The notes below the pieces were generated by a model. That model saw only the letters and a program-made list of their open reading frames with translations, was not told where the DNA came from and did no database searches. A stretch of DNA of 64,000 nucleotides, taken from Pseudosulfitobacter pseudonitzschiae. GTDB lineage: Bacteria > Pseudomonadota > Alphaproteobacteria > Rhodobacterales > Rhodobacteraceae. A program made the position numbers and the translations under genes. Positions within the stretch are counted from its first letter, which is position 1. Every line of letters starts with the position of its first letter. Location of the stretch: positions 744,001 to 808,000 of the forward strand of contig NZ_FQVP01000001.1 in the NCBI RefSeq assembly GCF_900129395.1. The letters are read 5' to 3'. Below are positions 1-8,052 of the stretch, piece by piece.

Positions 1-692
1 ATCTTGAGATTTGCGTGAAACACAAGGTGCCGATCTGGATCACCTCGCTGGGCGCGCGCGAAGAGGTCAACGAGGCGGCCCATTCCTGCGGCGGCATCGT
101 GTTGCATGACGTGATCAACAACACATTCGCCAAGAAGGCCATCAGCAAGGGCGCGGACGGTCTGGTGGCCGTTGCCGCTGGCGCCGGTGGTCATGCCGGG
201 ATGCAGTCCCCGATGGCCCTGATCCGCGAAATCCGCGGCTGGTTCGACGGGCCACTGCTGCTGTCCGGGGCGATCGCCACGGGCGAGGCGCTGTTGGCCG
301 CACGCGCCATGGGGGCCGATCTGGGCTATGCCGGATCTGCTTTCATCGCCACGGACGAGGCGAACGCCCAAGCCGAATACAAACAGATGATCGCCGACAG
401 CGGGGCCGAGGACATCGTTTATTCCTCGCTGTTCACCGGCGTGGCCGGCAACTATCTGCGCGGCTCGATTGCGGCGGCGGGGATGGACCCTGACAACCTG
501 GCTTCGGCGGATGCCTCGTCGATGAACTTTGGCAACGGATCGTCCAAGCCCAAGGCATGGAAATCCATCTGGGGCGCGGGGCAGGGGATTGGTGCGGTCA
601 CATCCGTGGGGCCGGTCGCCGGTGTCGTTGACCGGATCGCTGCGGAATATCAGGCAGCGGGCAAACGCCTAGCCGCCGAGTTCACGGGTTAG
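1..692 (+). CDS. NAD(P)H-dependent flavin oxidoreductase / nitronate monooxygenase family (5' partial)
   Basis: The reading frame is open to the left edge of the window (first full codon at base 3), so the N-terminal part is missing. A GTG at 15 is internal. The remaining 225 or so residues show the C-terminal part of a TIM-barrel FMN enzyme: an AGGHAG segment that carries the histidine conserved in nitronate monooxygenases, followed by LLLSGAIATG and the ALLAARAMGADLGYAGSAF phosphate-binding segment. The family oxidises alkyl nitronates, but many bacterial members have unknown substrates. It lies 10 bases before a histidine phosphatase-like gene in the same direction, at the start of an acyl-CoA gene region. 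The substrate here cannot be read from the sequence. Confidence 0.85.
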   Translation, partial: LEICVKHKVPIWITSLGAREEVNEAAHSCGGIVLHDVINNTFAKKAISKGADGLVAVAAGAGGHAGMQSPMALIREIRGWFDGPLLLSGAIATGEALLAARAMGADLGYAGSAFIATDEANAQAEYKQMIADSGAEDIVYSSLFTGVAGNYLRGSIAAAGMDPDNLASADASSMNFGNGSSKPKAWKSIWGAGQGIGAVTSVGPVAGVVDRIAAEYQAAGKRLAAEFTG

Positions 693-702
693 GGCGCACG
701 CG

Positions 703-1347
703 ATGGCCGAACTGTACCTGATCCGCCACGGACAAGCCTCGTTCGGGGCAGCCAATTACGACTGCCTGAGTGACAAGGGGCGGGCACAGTCGGCCGCCGT
801 GGGCGACTGGCTGCGCAGCACCGGCTGGACGCCCGACCGGTTGGTCACGGGCACGCTGGAACGCCAGCGCGATACGTTGTCTGCGATGGGCTATGACGGT
901 GATACCGAAGTTCACGCCGGTTTCGATGAATACGATTTTCACGACCTTCTGCGCGCTCGCTACAAGGGCGTGGTGCCCGAAATGGTCAGCAGTGATCGCA
1001 AGACCCATTTTCGCACCCTGCGTGACACAGTTCTGGAATGGCAGGCGGGCACGCTGACCGGCTGCGCCGAAACCTATGCGGAATTCTCCGAACGGACGGC
1101 GGCCGCGATGGCCCATGCCACCCGTGACGGCGCGCGGCGTGTGCTGGTGGTGTCGTCCGGCGGGGTGATCGGACAGCTGGTGTCGCGTGCGCTGGAAGCG
1201 CCTGCGCGGATGATGATGGAGCTGAACCTTCAGATCAAAAACACCGCAGTGACCAAGTTTGTCTTTTCAGGCACGCGTCATTTCGTGCATCAATTCAACG
1301 CCACACCGCATTTCGACACCGACCACGATTTGCTGACCTATAGCTGA
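703..1347 (+). CDS. Histidine phosphatase superfamily protein, second His replaced
   Basis: This 214-residue protein starts with LYLIRHGQAS, the RHG signature of the phosphoglycerate mutase/phosphatase fold (nucleophile His9). It has an arginine-rich TLERQRDT segment near residues 51-58 and an acidic FDEYDFHDL segment near 74-82. The C-terminal motif, normally V(S/T)HGG with the second catalytic histidine, reads VVSSGGVIG at 149-157, so Ser152 stands where His is expected. The protein may therefore be a weak phosphatase or a binding protein. It sits between the flavin enzyme and the APH-type kinase, so a role on a phosphorylated small molecule of that pathway is possible but is only inferred from position. 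Confidence 0.88.
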   Translation: MAELYLIRHGQASFGAANYDCLSDKGRAQSAAVGDWLRSTGWTPDRLVTGTLERQRDTLSAMGYDGDTEVHAGFDEYDFHDLLRARYKGVVPEMVSSDRKTHFRTLRDTVLEWQAGTLTGCAETYAEFSERTAAAMAHATRDGARRVLVVSSGGVIGQLVSRALEAPARMMMELNLQIKNTAVTKFVFSGTRHFVHQFNATPHFDTDHDLLTYS

Positions 1348-1357
1348 GGGCAAACAG

Positions 1358-2392
1358 ATGAGCCAAGACACACAGACGCTGGACCTGAAAGCGGTGGAAT
1401 CCTATCTGGAGGCCCATCTGCCGGGGTTCAAAGGTCCCATCGAGGCCGACAAGTTCCAGCGGGGGCAGTCGAACCCGACCTTTTTGCTGAAAACGCCCAC
1501 GCGCAACTATGTGCTGCGCCGCAAGCCGCCGGGGCAATTGCTGAAATCGGCCCACGCGGTCGACCGCGAGTTTCGCGTGCAATCCGCGCTGGCGGACACC
1601 GACGTGCCCGTGGCGAAAATGCACCTGCTGTGCGAGGACCCCGAGGTGATCGGGTCCGATTTCTACATCATGGACCATATCGACGGGCGCAATTTCAACA
1701 TGCCTTCGCTGGACGAGCTTGAAAAAGCCGACCGGACTGCCGTGCTGGATGACATGAACCGCGTGCTGGCTGCGCTGCATGATGTGGACATCGATGCGGT
1801 GGGCCTTTCGGATTTCGGACCGCCCGGCAACTATTACGAACGTCAGATCGGCCGCTGGTCGAAACAGTACCGCGCCTCGGAAACCGTGGACGTGCCTGCC
1901 ATGAACAAGCTGATGCAGGCGCTGTCGCAGCAAATCCCCGCAGAGGACGGCCAGCGCACGCTGGTGCATGGCGATTATCGCATCGACAACATGATGTTCG
2001 AGAAGGACGGCACCAAATGCCTGGCGATCCTGGACTGGGAGCTGAGCACGATCGGCCATCCCTATGCCGACCTTGCCGCTGTCATCATGCAGTGGCAAAT
2101 GCCTGCGACGCCCGAAGGGCGTGGGCTGGCCGGGATTGACCGCACCGAACGCGGCCTGCCTACGGATGCCGAATTCGTTGCACGCTATTGCGAACGTCGT
2201 GGGATTGGTCCCATCGACAACTTTGGCTTTTACGTCGCTTTCTGCTTTTTCCGCATGACCGCAATTATTCAGGGCGTGCTGAAACGGGCGCTGGATGGCA
2301 ATGCGTCGAACCCGGAACGGGCGTTGCAGATGGGGCAATATGTACCGCTGTTCGCTGAACACGGGCTGCAGGCGCTGGAGTCGAGAGGATGA
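1358..2392 (+). CDS. APH-type phosphotransferase, ACAD10/ACAD11 kinase-domain-like
   Basis: This 344-residue protein has the aminoglycoside-phosphotransferase fold. The catalytic loop is HGDYRIDN (204-211, Asp206) and the metal-binding motif is LDWELSTIG (225-233, Asp226). The segments RGQSNPTFLL (35-44), VLRRKPPGQLLKSAHAVDRE (52-71) and YRASET (171-176) are as I remember them in the N-terminal kinase domain of animal ACAD10/ACAD11 and in LvaA of bacterial levulinate catabolism. Those enzymes phosphorylate the 4-hydroxyl of 4-hydroxyacyl-CoAs. A matching ACAD11-type dehydrogenase lies at 15711-17015. The stop overlaps the IclR start (ATGA at 2389), so the two genes are probably co-translated. 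The substrate chain length is unknown. Confidence 0.9.
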   Translation: MSQDTQTLDLKAVESYLEAHLPGFKGPIEADKFQRGQSNPTFLLKTPTRNYVLRRKPPGQLLKSAHAVDREFRVQSALADTDVPVAKMHLLCEDPEVIGSDFYIMDHIDGRNFNMPSLDELEKADRTAVLDDMNRVLAALHDVDIDAVGLSDFGPPGNYYERQIGRWSKQYRASETVDVPAMNKLMQALSQQIPAEDGQRTLVHGDYRIDNMMFEKDGTKCLAILDWELSTIGHPYADLAAVIMQWQMPATPEGRGLAGIDRTERGLPTDAEFVARYCERRGIGPIDNFGFYVAFCFFRMTAIIQGVLKRALDGNASNPERALQMGQYVPLFAEHGLQALESRG

Positions 2393-3186
2393 TTGATCCC
2401 GATCTCGCGGGCGAGGCCCTGGATGACAAGGACCGCAACTTTATCACCGCGCTGGCCCGCGGGCTGGACATCCTGCGCTGTTTCAAACCCGGCGAGAGCA
2501 CACTGACCAATCAGGACTTTGCCGCGCGCACGGGCCTGCCCAAGCCCACGGTGTCGCGGTTGACCCATACGCTGTGCGTGCTGGAATACCTGGTCGCCGA
2601 TCCGCGGTCGGGAACCTACCAGTTGGGGGCAGGGGTGCTGCGGTTGGGGTTTTCGGTGTTGTCGTCGATGGAAATTGTCGACCGCGCCCGCGACACGATG
2701 CGCGCACTGTCAAACGGACCCAACAGCTATATCACCGTCGCATTGGCTGAAACCTATCAGACCGACGCGGTCTATGTGGCGGTTGAAAAGTCGATGGAGA
2801 ATGTGTCGCTGACCATGCACGTGGGTGCGCGGTTGCCGATCTTTCATTCGGCCATTGGCCGCGCGATGCTGGTGGGCATGGACGAGGAAGACCGCGCCGT
2901 GATGTTCGAGCGGACCAAGGCCAAGGACCCCGAAGGCCACGCGGGCCGCAAGGCGGCCTATGCGCAGGCACGCTCTGAATACGAGAACCTCGGATATTGC
3001 TGTAGCTACGGTGACTGGCGCCCCGATGTGAACGGTATCGCAGCCCCGGTATTCGCGCTCAGCGGGCGCGGTGTCTATGGTCTGAACGTGGGCGGTCCGT
3101 CGTTTCATGTGAAGAAAAAACACCTGGAACGCGCTTATGGCAGAATGCTGGTTGATGCAGCGGCAAAGCTGAGCACGGGCGGTTGA
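2389..3186 (+). CDS. IclR-family transcriptional regulator
   Basis: The protein has 265 residues. An N-terminal winged helix-turn-helix covers roughly residues 15-80, with FAARTGLPKPTVSRLTHTL as the recognition region. The ligand-binding IclR domain covers about 95-260. IclR proteins bind small organic acids and control the catabolic genes nearby. The ATG overlaps the stop of the kinase gene. The next plus-strand gene is the substrate-binding protein of a branched-chain-type importer after a 485-base gap, which makes that promoter a likely target. The effector could be a carboxylic acid or CoA-pathway intermediate; this is inference from position. Confidence 0.93.
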   Translation: MIDPDLAGEALDDKDRNFITALARGLDILRCFKPGESTLTNQDFAARTGLPKPTVSRLTHTLCVLEYLVADPRSGTYQLGAGVLRLGFSVLSSMEIVDRARDTMRALSNGPNSYITVALAETYQTDAVYVAVEKSMENVSLTMHVGARLPIFHSAIGRAMLVGMDEEDRAVMFERTKAKDPEGHAGRKAAYAQARSEYENLGYCCSYGDWRPDVNGIAAPVFALSGRGVYGLNVGGPSFHVKKKHLERAYGRMLVDAAAKLSTGG

Positions 3187-3671
3187 TCCCCCAGATGGTC
3201 GTGGGGTCAAAGAATCATGATTTTGTGAAATTCGATTTTGCAGGGCGGAAACAGCGCCCCCAAAGCGACGCAGCGTCAAATTGTTGGGATCGCCGTTTTC
3301 ACCGCAAAAAAACTGCAAAATAACCCTGCTTCTGAGGGCGTGAAATCCGCACCGTTTGCCGCATTTTGAGGCAAGGTTTCAAGGCCCAATACCGCGCTTT
3401 CCGACAAGTATAATTTAGAATTATCATTTAATAACAGGCAGGTATGATTATTCAACCTGCGCACGAACAGGCGCGCCAAATCGGTCGGCCTCCTGCAGGG
3501 TTAGGTGCCGAAATTTTGACCTCTCCAAAGCCTCGGAATTCGGTCCGGAACTTGTCTGCGCGACGCTGTCGAAAGCTTGACTTATCCCGCCAGTATGCAA
3601 GGCTTTTGGTACACCGACGCATAGCAAATACACGCAAGTGTAAGTCGGGGTATGTTCTAGGGAGGAACCTA
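3187..3671. other. 485-base intergenic region before the liv-type importer
   Basis: No convincing protein-coding frame is present. The middle part (about 3400-3445) is clearly AT-richer than its surroundings and contains a TATAAT hexamer at 3409-3414, without a good -35 at the expected distance. The last 60 bases carry a nested inverted repeat (3614-3648) ahead of a strong Shine-Dalgarno, GGGAGGA. The length and position suit the promoter and operator region of the ABC operon, possibly bound by the IclR protein encoded just upstream. Confidence 0.5.
3614..3648 (+). promoter_or_regulatory. Nested inverted repeat in the probable 5' leader of the SBP gene
   Basis: The outer arms are CCGAC (3614-3618) and GTCGG (3644-3648). 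The inner arms are TACAC (3629-3633) and GTGTA (3638-3642), around a GCAA loop. The structure ends about 12 bases before the GGGAGGA ribosome-binding site. It could be an mRNA leader hairpin or a DNA operator. The arms are short, so chance is not excluded. Confidence 0.3.
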
Positions 3672-4922
3672 ATGCGTAAATCTATCAAGCTCGGCCTCAG
3701 CGCCGCGCTGGCGCTTTCCGTCAGCACAGCCGCTGTTTTCGCCGAAAATGTGAAAATTGCTTTCATTGATCCGCTGAGTGGCGGTTTTGCCGCGACCGGC
3801 ATCAACGGCTTGCACCAATTTGAATTCGCGGCCGAAACGCTGGTGAATGCCAAGGGTGGCGTTCTGGATGGCGACATGTTCGAAATCCTGCCGTTCGACA
3901 ACAAGATCAGCCCCAAGGAATCCCTGATCCAGCTGCAGGTCGCGATCGACCAGGGCGCGCGTTACATCGTTCAGGGCAACAGCTCGGGCGTGGCAAACGC
4001 ATTGACCGAGGCCATCGACAAGCACAACCGCCGCAACCCCGACAGCCAGGTCCTGTTCCTGAACTACTCGGCTGTGGACCCTGCGCTGACCAACGAAAAG
4101 TGTAACTTCTGGCACTTCCGTTTCGATCCGCACTCGGACATGAAAATGGCCGCGCTGACTGACATGATCGCCGAAAACCAGGACATCAAAAAAGTCTATA
4201 TCATCGGCCAGGACTATTCCTTTGGCAAAGCCGTGGCTGATGCTGCCGTTTCGATGCTGGCGGAAAAACGTCCCGACATCGAAGTCGTCGGCAACGAACT
4301 GCACCCCATCGGCAAGGTGAAGGACTTTACACCCTATGCCCGCAAGGTTGTGTCCTCGGGCGCGGATGCGGTGATCACCGGCAACTGGGGCGCTGACATG
4401 CTGGGCCTGGGCAAGTCTATCCTGGAGAACGGATTTGAGGGTCCGATCTTTACCTACTATGCCGCCGCTGACGGCATCACCGCCGCCTTTGGTGAAAGCG
4501 GTGTGGATTCGCTGTACCTCGTGGCCGAGGGCGACGACAACCCTGCGCCCAAACCCGAGACCCAGGAATACATCCAGGCGTTCAAGGCCAAGTATCCCGA
4601 TGGCAACATGTCCCAGAGCCGGATCACCAACGTGATCCAGATGCTGGCGCAGGCCATCAACGAAGCCGGTACAGCGACAGATGTCGTAAAAGTGGCCAGC
4701 GCGCTGGAAGGTATGCACTTTACCGACAGCCTGTGGAGCTCCAAGGATATGTACATGCGCCCCGAGGATCACCAGCTGATCCAGGACATCCACATCTTCG
4801 GTCATCAACCGGTGGAAGCGCCCTATGACATGGACAACTCCGGCTATGGCCTGAAAGTCCAGTACACGGTTGAGAACGCATCTGCGGATATCGCAACCAC
4901 CTGCGAGATGAAACGTCCCTAA
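3672..4922 (+). CDS. ABC transporter substrate-binding protein, branched-chain amino acid (LivJ/HAAT) type
   Basis: The chosen start at 3672 follows GGGAGGA by a normal distance and gives a 416-residue precursor with a clear signal peptide (MRKSIKLGLSAALALSVSTAAVFA). An in-frame upstream extension to 3444 has no signal peptide or ribosome-binding site and is rejected. The mature part begins VKIAFIDPLSGGFAATG, the usual first strand of periplasmic type I binding proteins. YIIGQDYSFG and ITGNWGADM are further fold motifs. It would deliver a substrate to the LivH/LivM permeases that follow. Homologues bind amino acids, aromatic acids, amides or other carboxylates. The acyl-CoA neighbours suggest an organic acid rather than leucine. 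Confidence 0.93.
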   Translation: MRKSIKLGLSAALALSVSTAAVFAENVKIAFIDPLSGGFAATGINGLHQFEFAAETLVNAKGGVLDGDMFEILPFDNKISPKESLIQLQVAIDQGARYIVQGNSSGVANALTEAIDKHNRRNPDSQVLFLNYSAVDPALTNEKCNFWHFRFDPHSDMKMAALTDMIAENQDIKKVYIIGQDYSFGKAVADAAVSMLAEKRPDIEVVGNELHPIGKVKDFTPYARKVVSSGADAVITGNWGADMLGLGKSILENGFEGPIFTYYAAADGITAAFGESGVDSLYLVAEGDDNPAPKPETQEYIQAFKAKYPDGNMSQSRITNVIQMLAQAINEAGTATDVVKVASALEGMHFTDSLWSSKDMYMRPEDHQLIQDIHIFGHQPVEAPYDMDNSGYGLKVQYTVENASADIATTCEMKRP

Positions 4923-4935
4923 GGCACGTCTTGTC

Positions 4936-4968
4936 GGCCCGTTCCCCAGACGATCCGGGGGGCGGGCC
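4936..4968 (+). terminator. GC-rich hairpin between SBP and LivH genes
   Basis: The outer arms GGCCCG (4936-4941) and CGGGCC (4963-4968) enclose a CCCC/GGGG inner pairing (4944-4947 with 4957-4960). There is no T tract. A hairpin just after the binding-protein gene is typical for stabilising its mRNA or thinning transcription into the permease genes, so the SBP is made in excess. Confidence 0.5.
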
Positions 4969-5012
4969 ATTTCACTCGAATACCGCCACATCCTACTTCG
5001 GAGGGACCCCGG

Positions 5013-5969
5013 ATGGACCTCGTACTCGTCAACCTGATCGACGGGCTGGTGACCGGACTGCTGTTGTTTATGCTGTCTGCCGGTTTGACGCTGATTTTCT
5101 CTATGATGGGCGTGCTGAACTTTGCCCATGCCAGCTTTTACATGTTGGGTGCCTATTTCGCCTACCAGATCAGCATCGCGCTGGGATTCTGGATGGGTCT
5201 GCTGATTGCGCCCCTGATCGTCGGTGTCATTGGCGCCGGGGTCGAACGCTATGGCCTGCGCCGCGTTCATCAATACGGCCACGTGCCTGAGCTGATCTTT
5301 ACATTCGGTCTGGCGCTGTTGATCGAGGAGCTGGTGCAATTCATCTGGGGCCGAAACCAGATGCCATATCAGATCCCCGATGTGCTGAACTTTACCGCCT
5401 TTGCGATCTCGGGGAATTCGATCCCCGCGTACAAGGTGTTCATGATCTTCATCTCGGTCGCCATCTTCATCGGCCTTTTGTACGTCCTGACCAAGACGCG
5501 CGTCGGCATGATCATCCAGGCGGCGCTCAGCTATCCGCGTACGGTCGAGGCATTGGGCCACAACGTGCCGCTGATCTTCATGGGTGTGTTCGGTGTGGGC
5601 ACGGCGCTGGCCGGTGTGGCCGGTGTCATTGCAGGCCCCGTTCTGGGCACGTTCCCCGGCATGGCCTTTGTGCTTGGCTCCATCGTGTTCGTGACCATCG
5701 TGATCGGCGGCCTGGGATCGTTGTGGGGCGCGCTGGTGGCCTCTTTGCTGATCGGCTGGATCACCACCTTTGCCAAGTCCTACAACATCCGCATGGAAGA
5801 CATCCTGAACGGTATCGGCATTTCGACGCCCGAGAACCTGAGCGACAGCATGTTCCGCGACATCTGGGCCGTGACCAGCCCGCAGATCGCCGACATCCTT
5901 CCGTATATCCTGATGGTGCTGATCCTTATTTTCCGCCCCTACGGCCTGTTTGGGAACCGTGACGCATGA
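5013..5969 (+). CDS. livH: Branched-chain-type ABC transporter permease LivH-like
   Basis: This 318-residue membrane protein has about eight hydrophobic spans. Near the N-terminus it has the LivH hallmark GLTLIFSMMGVLNFAHASFY (residues 24-43). The C-terminal GPVLGTFPGMAFVLGSIVFV region and GGLGSLWGALVASLLIGWI are also typical. It pairs with LivM to form the channel of the importer. The ribosome-binding site CGGAGGG lies 8 bases before the ATG. The gene ends in an ATGA overlap with LivM, which indicates coupled translation. The symbol describes the family, not a proven leucine specificity. Confidence 0.92.
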   Translation: MDLVLVNLIDGLVTGLLLFMLSAGLTLIFSMMGVLNFAHASFYMLGAYFAYQISIALGFWMGLLIAPLIVGVIGAGVERYGLRRVHQYGHVPELIFTFGLALLIEELVQFIWGRNQMPYQIPDVLNFTAFAISGNSIPAYKVFMIFISVAIFIGLLYVLTKTRVGMIIQAALSYPRTVEALGHNVPLIFMGVFGVGTALAGVAGVIAGPVLGTFPGMAFVLGSIVFVTIVIGGLGSLWGALVASLLIGWITTFAKSYNIRMEDILNGIGISTPENLSDSMFRDIWAVTSPQIADILPYILMVLILIFRPYGLFGNRDA

Positions 5970-7294
5970 GCAATCCAATGAAAGAAAACCAGATCACCAC
6001 CGATCCAAGCAAACCCGCCCAGCGGATGCGCGCCGGATCGTTGAGGATAGCCGCCTTGCCATGGGTCATTGCGGGGCTTGCCTTGCTGGTCATGCCCTTT
6101 GTGTTCAACGACAACTCGGCCATCACCATCATGAACCAGATGGCGATCACGATCATCTTTGCGCTGGCCTATAACATGCTGCTGGGGCAGGGCGGGATGC
6201 TCAGCTTTGGCCATGCGGTCTATGCGGGTGTCGGCGGCTTTGCCTGTATGCACGTCATGGCCAGCACTGACTTTTTCGAGATGCTGCCGTTGCCGGTGCT
6301 GCCGATCTTTGGCGGGCTGTTCGGCATGGGGCTGGCGATGATCGTCGGCAGCTTTTCGACGCGCAGTGCGGGCACGGTCTTTGCGATGATCTCACTGGGT
6401 GTGGGCGAGCTGATTGCGGCCTGTTCGGTCATCATCGTCGCCTTCTTTGGCGGTGAAGAGGGGATCTCGGGCGACCGGACCTATGGCATGCCCTTTTTCG
6501 GCATCGAATTCCTGCACCAGATCGAGGTCTATTACCTGATCGCCTTCTGGCTGATGGTGTCGGCGTTGTTGATGTACCTGTTTTCACGCACCCCCATCGG
6601 GCGCATGGCGAACGCGGTCCGCGACAACCCTGAACGGGCTGAATTCCTGGGCTATTCGTCCCGTTGGGTGCGCTATTACAGCTTTATCTTCTCGGGGTTC
6701 TTTGCCGGCATCGCGGGTGGCCTGTTTGCCATCAACTACGAGATCGTGACCGAAGAGAACCTGAACACGGCCTCGTCCGGTGTGATCCTGCTGGTGACCT
6801 TCCTGGGCGGCGTTGGCTTCTTCTTCGGGCCGATCATCGGCGCGATTGCCTTTACGCTGCTGCAAACGGTGTTGTCGCTGCAAACGGACCTCTGGGCCTT
6901 TTATGCAGGTGTCCTGTTCCTTGCCACCGTGATGTTCTTCCCCGGTGGGTTGGCAGGGCTGCTGATGATGCACGTGCCCGCGATAAAGATGGGCAGGGCG
7001 TCAAAGCTGGTGGTGCCCTACATAACCACCCTGATACCGGCGCTGATCGGCATCCTGGGTCTGTCCGCATTGGTCGAGATGACATTCCACGTACGCCACT
7101 CTTCGGTGGGGGACGAGGAAATGACCGTCTTCTGGACCACCTTTGATAGCCACGACATCCTGCCGTGGGCGGTGGCAATCGGTGTGACCGTGGTCGCCTT
7201 TGCCGTCATGCGCATGATGCTGCCCACATTGCGCGCCGCATGGGCCGACGCCAACGCAACCAAGGCCAATACATCCAATGGAGGTGCCGCATGA
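5966..7294 (+). CDS. livM: Branched-chain-type ABC transporter permease LivM-like with C-terminal extension
   Basis: At 442 residues the protein is about 100 longer than common LivM proteins. The core has LAYNMLLGQGGMLSFGHAVY (68-87), a VRDNPERAEFLGY cytoplasmic coupling segment (218-230) and the usual end FFPGGLAGLL (324-333). Beyond this is an extra part of about 105 residues with two likely membrane spans (about 351-370 and 398-418) joined by an acidic loop, then a polar tail. The extension is in frame and keeps the local codon bias, so it is not a sequencing frameshift. The gene overlaps LivH and LivG by 4 bases each. Confidence 0.92.
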   Translation: MSNPMKENQITTDPSKPAQRMRAGSLRIAALPWVIAGLALLVMPFVFNDNSAITIMNQMAITIIFALAYNMLLGQGGMLSFGHAVYAGVGGFACMHVMASTDFFEMLPLPVLPIFGGLFGMGLAMIVGSFSTRSAGTVFAMISLGVGELIAACSVIIVAFFGGEEGISGDRTYGMPFFGIEFLHQIEVYYLIAFWLMVSALLMYLFSRTPIGRMANAVRDNPERAEFLGYSSRWVRYYSFIFSGFFAGIAGGLFAINYEIVTEENLNTASSGVILLVTFLGGVGFFFGPIIGAIAFTLLQTVLSLQTDLWAFYAGVLFLATVMFFPGGLAGLLMMHVPAIKMGRASKLVVPYITTLIPALIGILGLSALVEMTFHVRHSSVGDEEMTVFWTTFDSHDILPWAVAIGVTVVAFAVMRMMLPTLRAAWADANATKANTSNGGAA

Positions 7295-8052
7295 CCACCG
7301 CTGCACTTGAGCTGAGAAACCTGCAAAAGAGTTTCGGCAAGACCGAGATCATTCGCGGGGTCAACCTGGCGGTCGGCAAAAGCGAACGCCATGCCATCAT
7401 CGGGCCGAACGGAGCGGGCAAGTCGACCCTGTTCAACCTGATCACCGGACGGTTTCCGCAGACCGCGGGCGAGGTTCTGCTGCATGGGCAGAATCTGGCG
7501 GGCAAGGCACCGTTCGAGATCAACCGCATGGGGCTGAGCCGCAGTTTTCAGATCACCAACATCTTTCCGAAAATGTCGGTGTTCGAAAACGTCCGCTGTT
7601 CCCTGCTGTGGTCGATGGGCTACAAGTACAACTTCTGGTCCATGGTCGGGCGCAGTCGGGCGCTGACCGAAGGGGCTGAGCAGATCCTGGAACAGATCAA
7701 CCTGACCAACCGGCGTGATCTGCCCGCGGGCACATTGTCCTATGCGGAACAGCGCGCGCTGGAGATCGGCATCACCATCGCCGGTGGCGCCGATGTGATC
7801 ATGCTGGACGAACCCACCGCCGGCATGAGCCATTCGGAAACCGACTATATCGTCGAACTGATCCGCACCGTGACCGAAGGCAAGACCCTGATCATGGTTG
7901 AACATGACATGGGCGTTGTCTTTGGTCTGGCCGACCGCATTTCGGTGCTGGTCTACGGCGAGCTGATCGCCACCGGCCGCCCCGAAGACGTGCGCGGCGA
8001 TCCCAAGGTTCAAGAAGCCTATCTTGGCGCTGCACTGGAGGCAGAACACTGA
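7291..8052 (+). CDS. livG: Branched-chain-type ABC transporter ATP-binding protein LivG-like
   Basis: The ATG at 7291 overlaps the LivM stop and gives 253 residues. The longer in-frame reading from 7165 lies inside LivM and is rejected. Walker A is GPNGAGKST (38-46), the ABC signature is LSYAEQRALEIG, and Walker B is VIMLDEPTAG, followed by the switch histidine in MVEHDMGVVF. The protein hydrolyses ATP at the cytoplasmic face together with LivF. The Lys in its Walker A is intact, unlike in the partner LivF. The stop shares one base with the LivF start. Confidence 0.93.
   Translation: MTTAALELRNLQKSFGKTEIIRGVNLAVGKSERHAIIGPNGAGKSTLFNLITGRFPQTAGEVLLHGQNLAGKAPFEINRMGLSRSFQITNIFPKMSVFENVRCSLLWSMGYKYNFWSMVGRSRALTEGAEQILEQINLTNRRDLPAGTLSYAEQRALEIGITIAGGADVIMLDEPTAGMSHSETDYIVELIRTVTEGKTLIMVEHDMGVVFGLADRISVLVYGELIATGRPEDVRGDPKVQEAYLGAALEAEH

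Noticed and set aside
3444-3671. In-frame N-terminal extension of the substrate-binding protein
   Set aside because: It would bury the signal peptide, and a strong ribosome-binding site directly precedes the ATG at 3672.
3669-5978. A 769-codon open frame on the minus strand opposite the SBP and LivH genes
   Set aside because: It is rich in His, Gln and Asp in the manner of an antisense shadow of a GC-rich gene, and the plus strand encodes clear ABC proteins with ribosome-binding sites.
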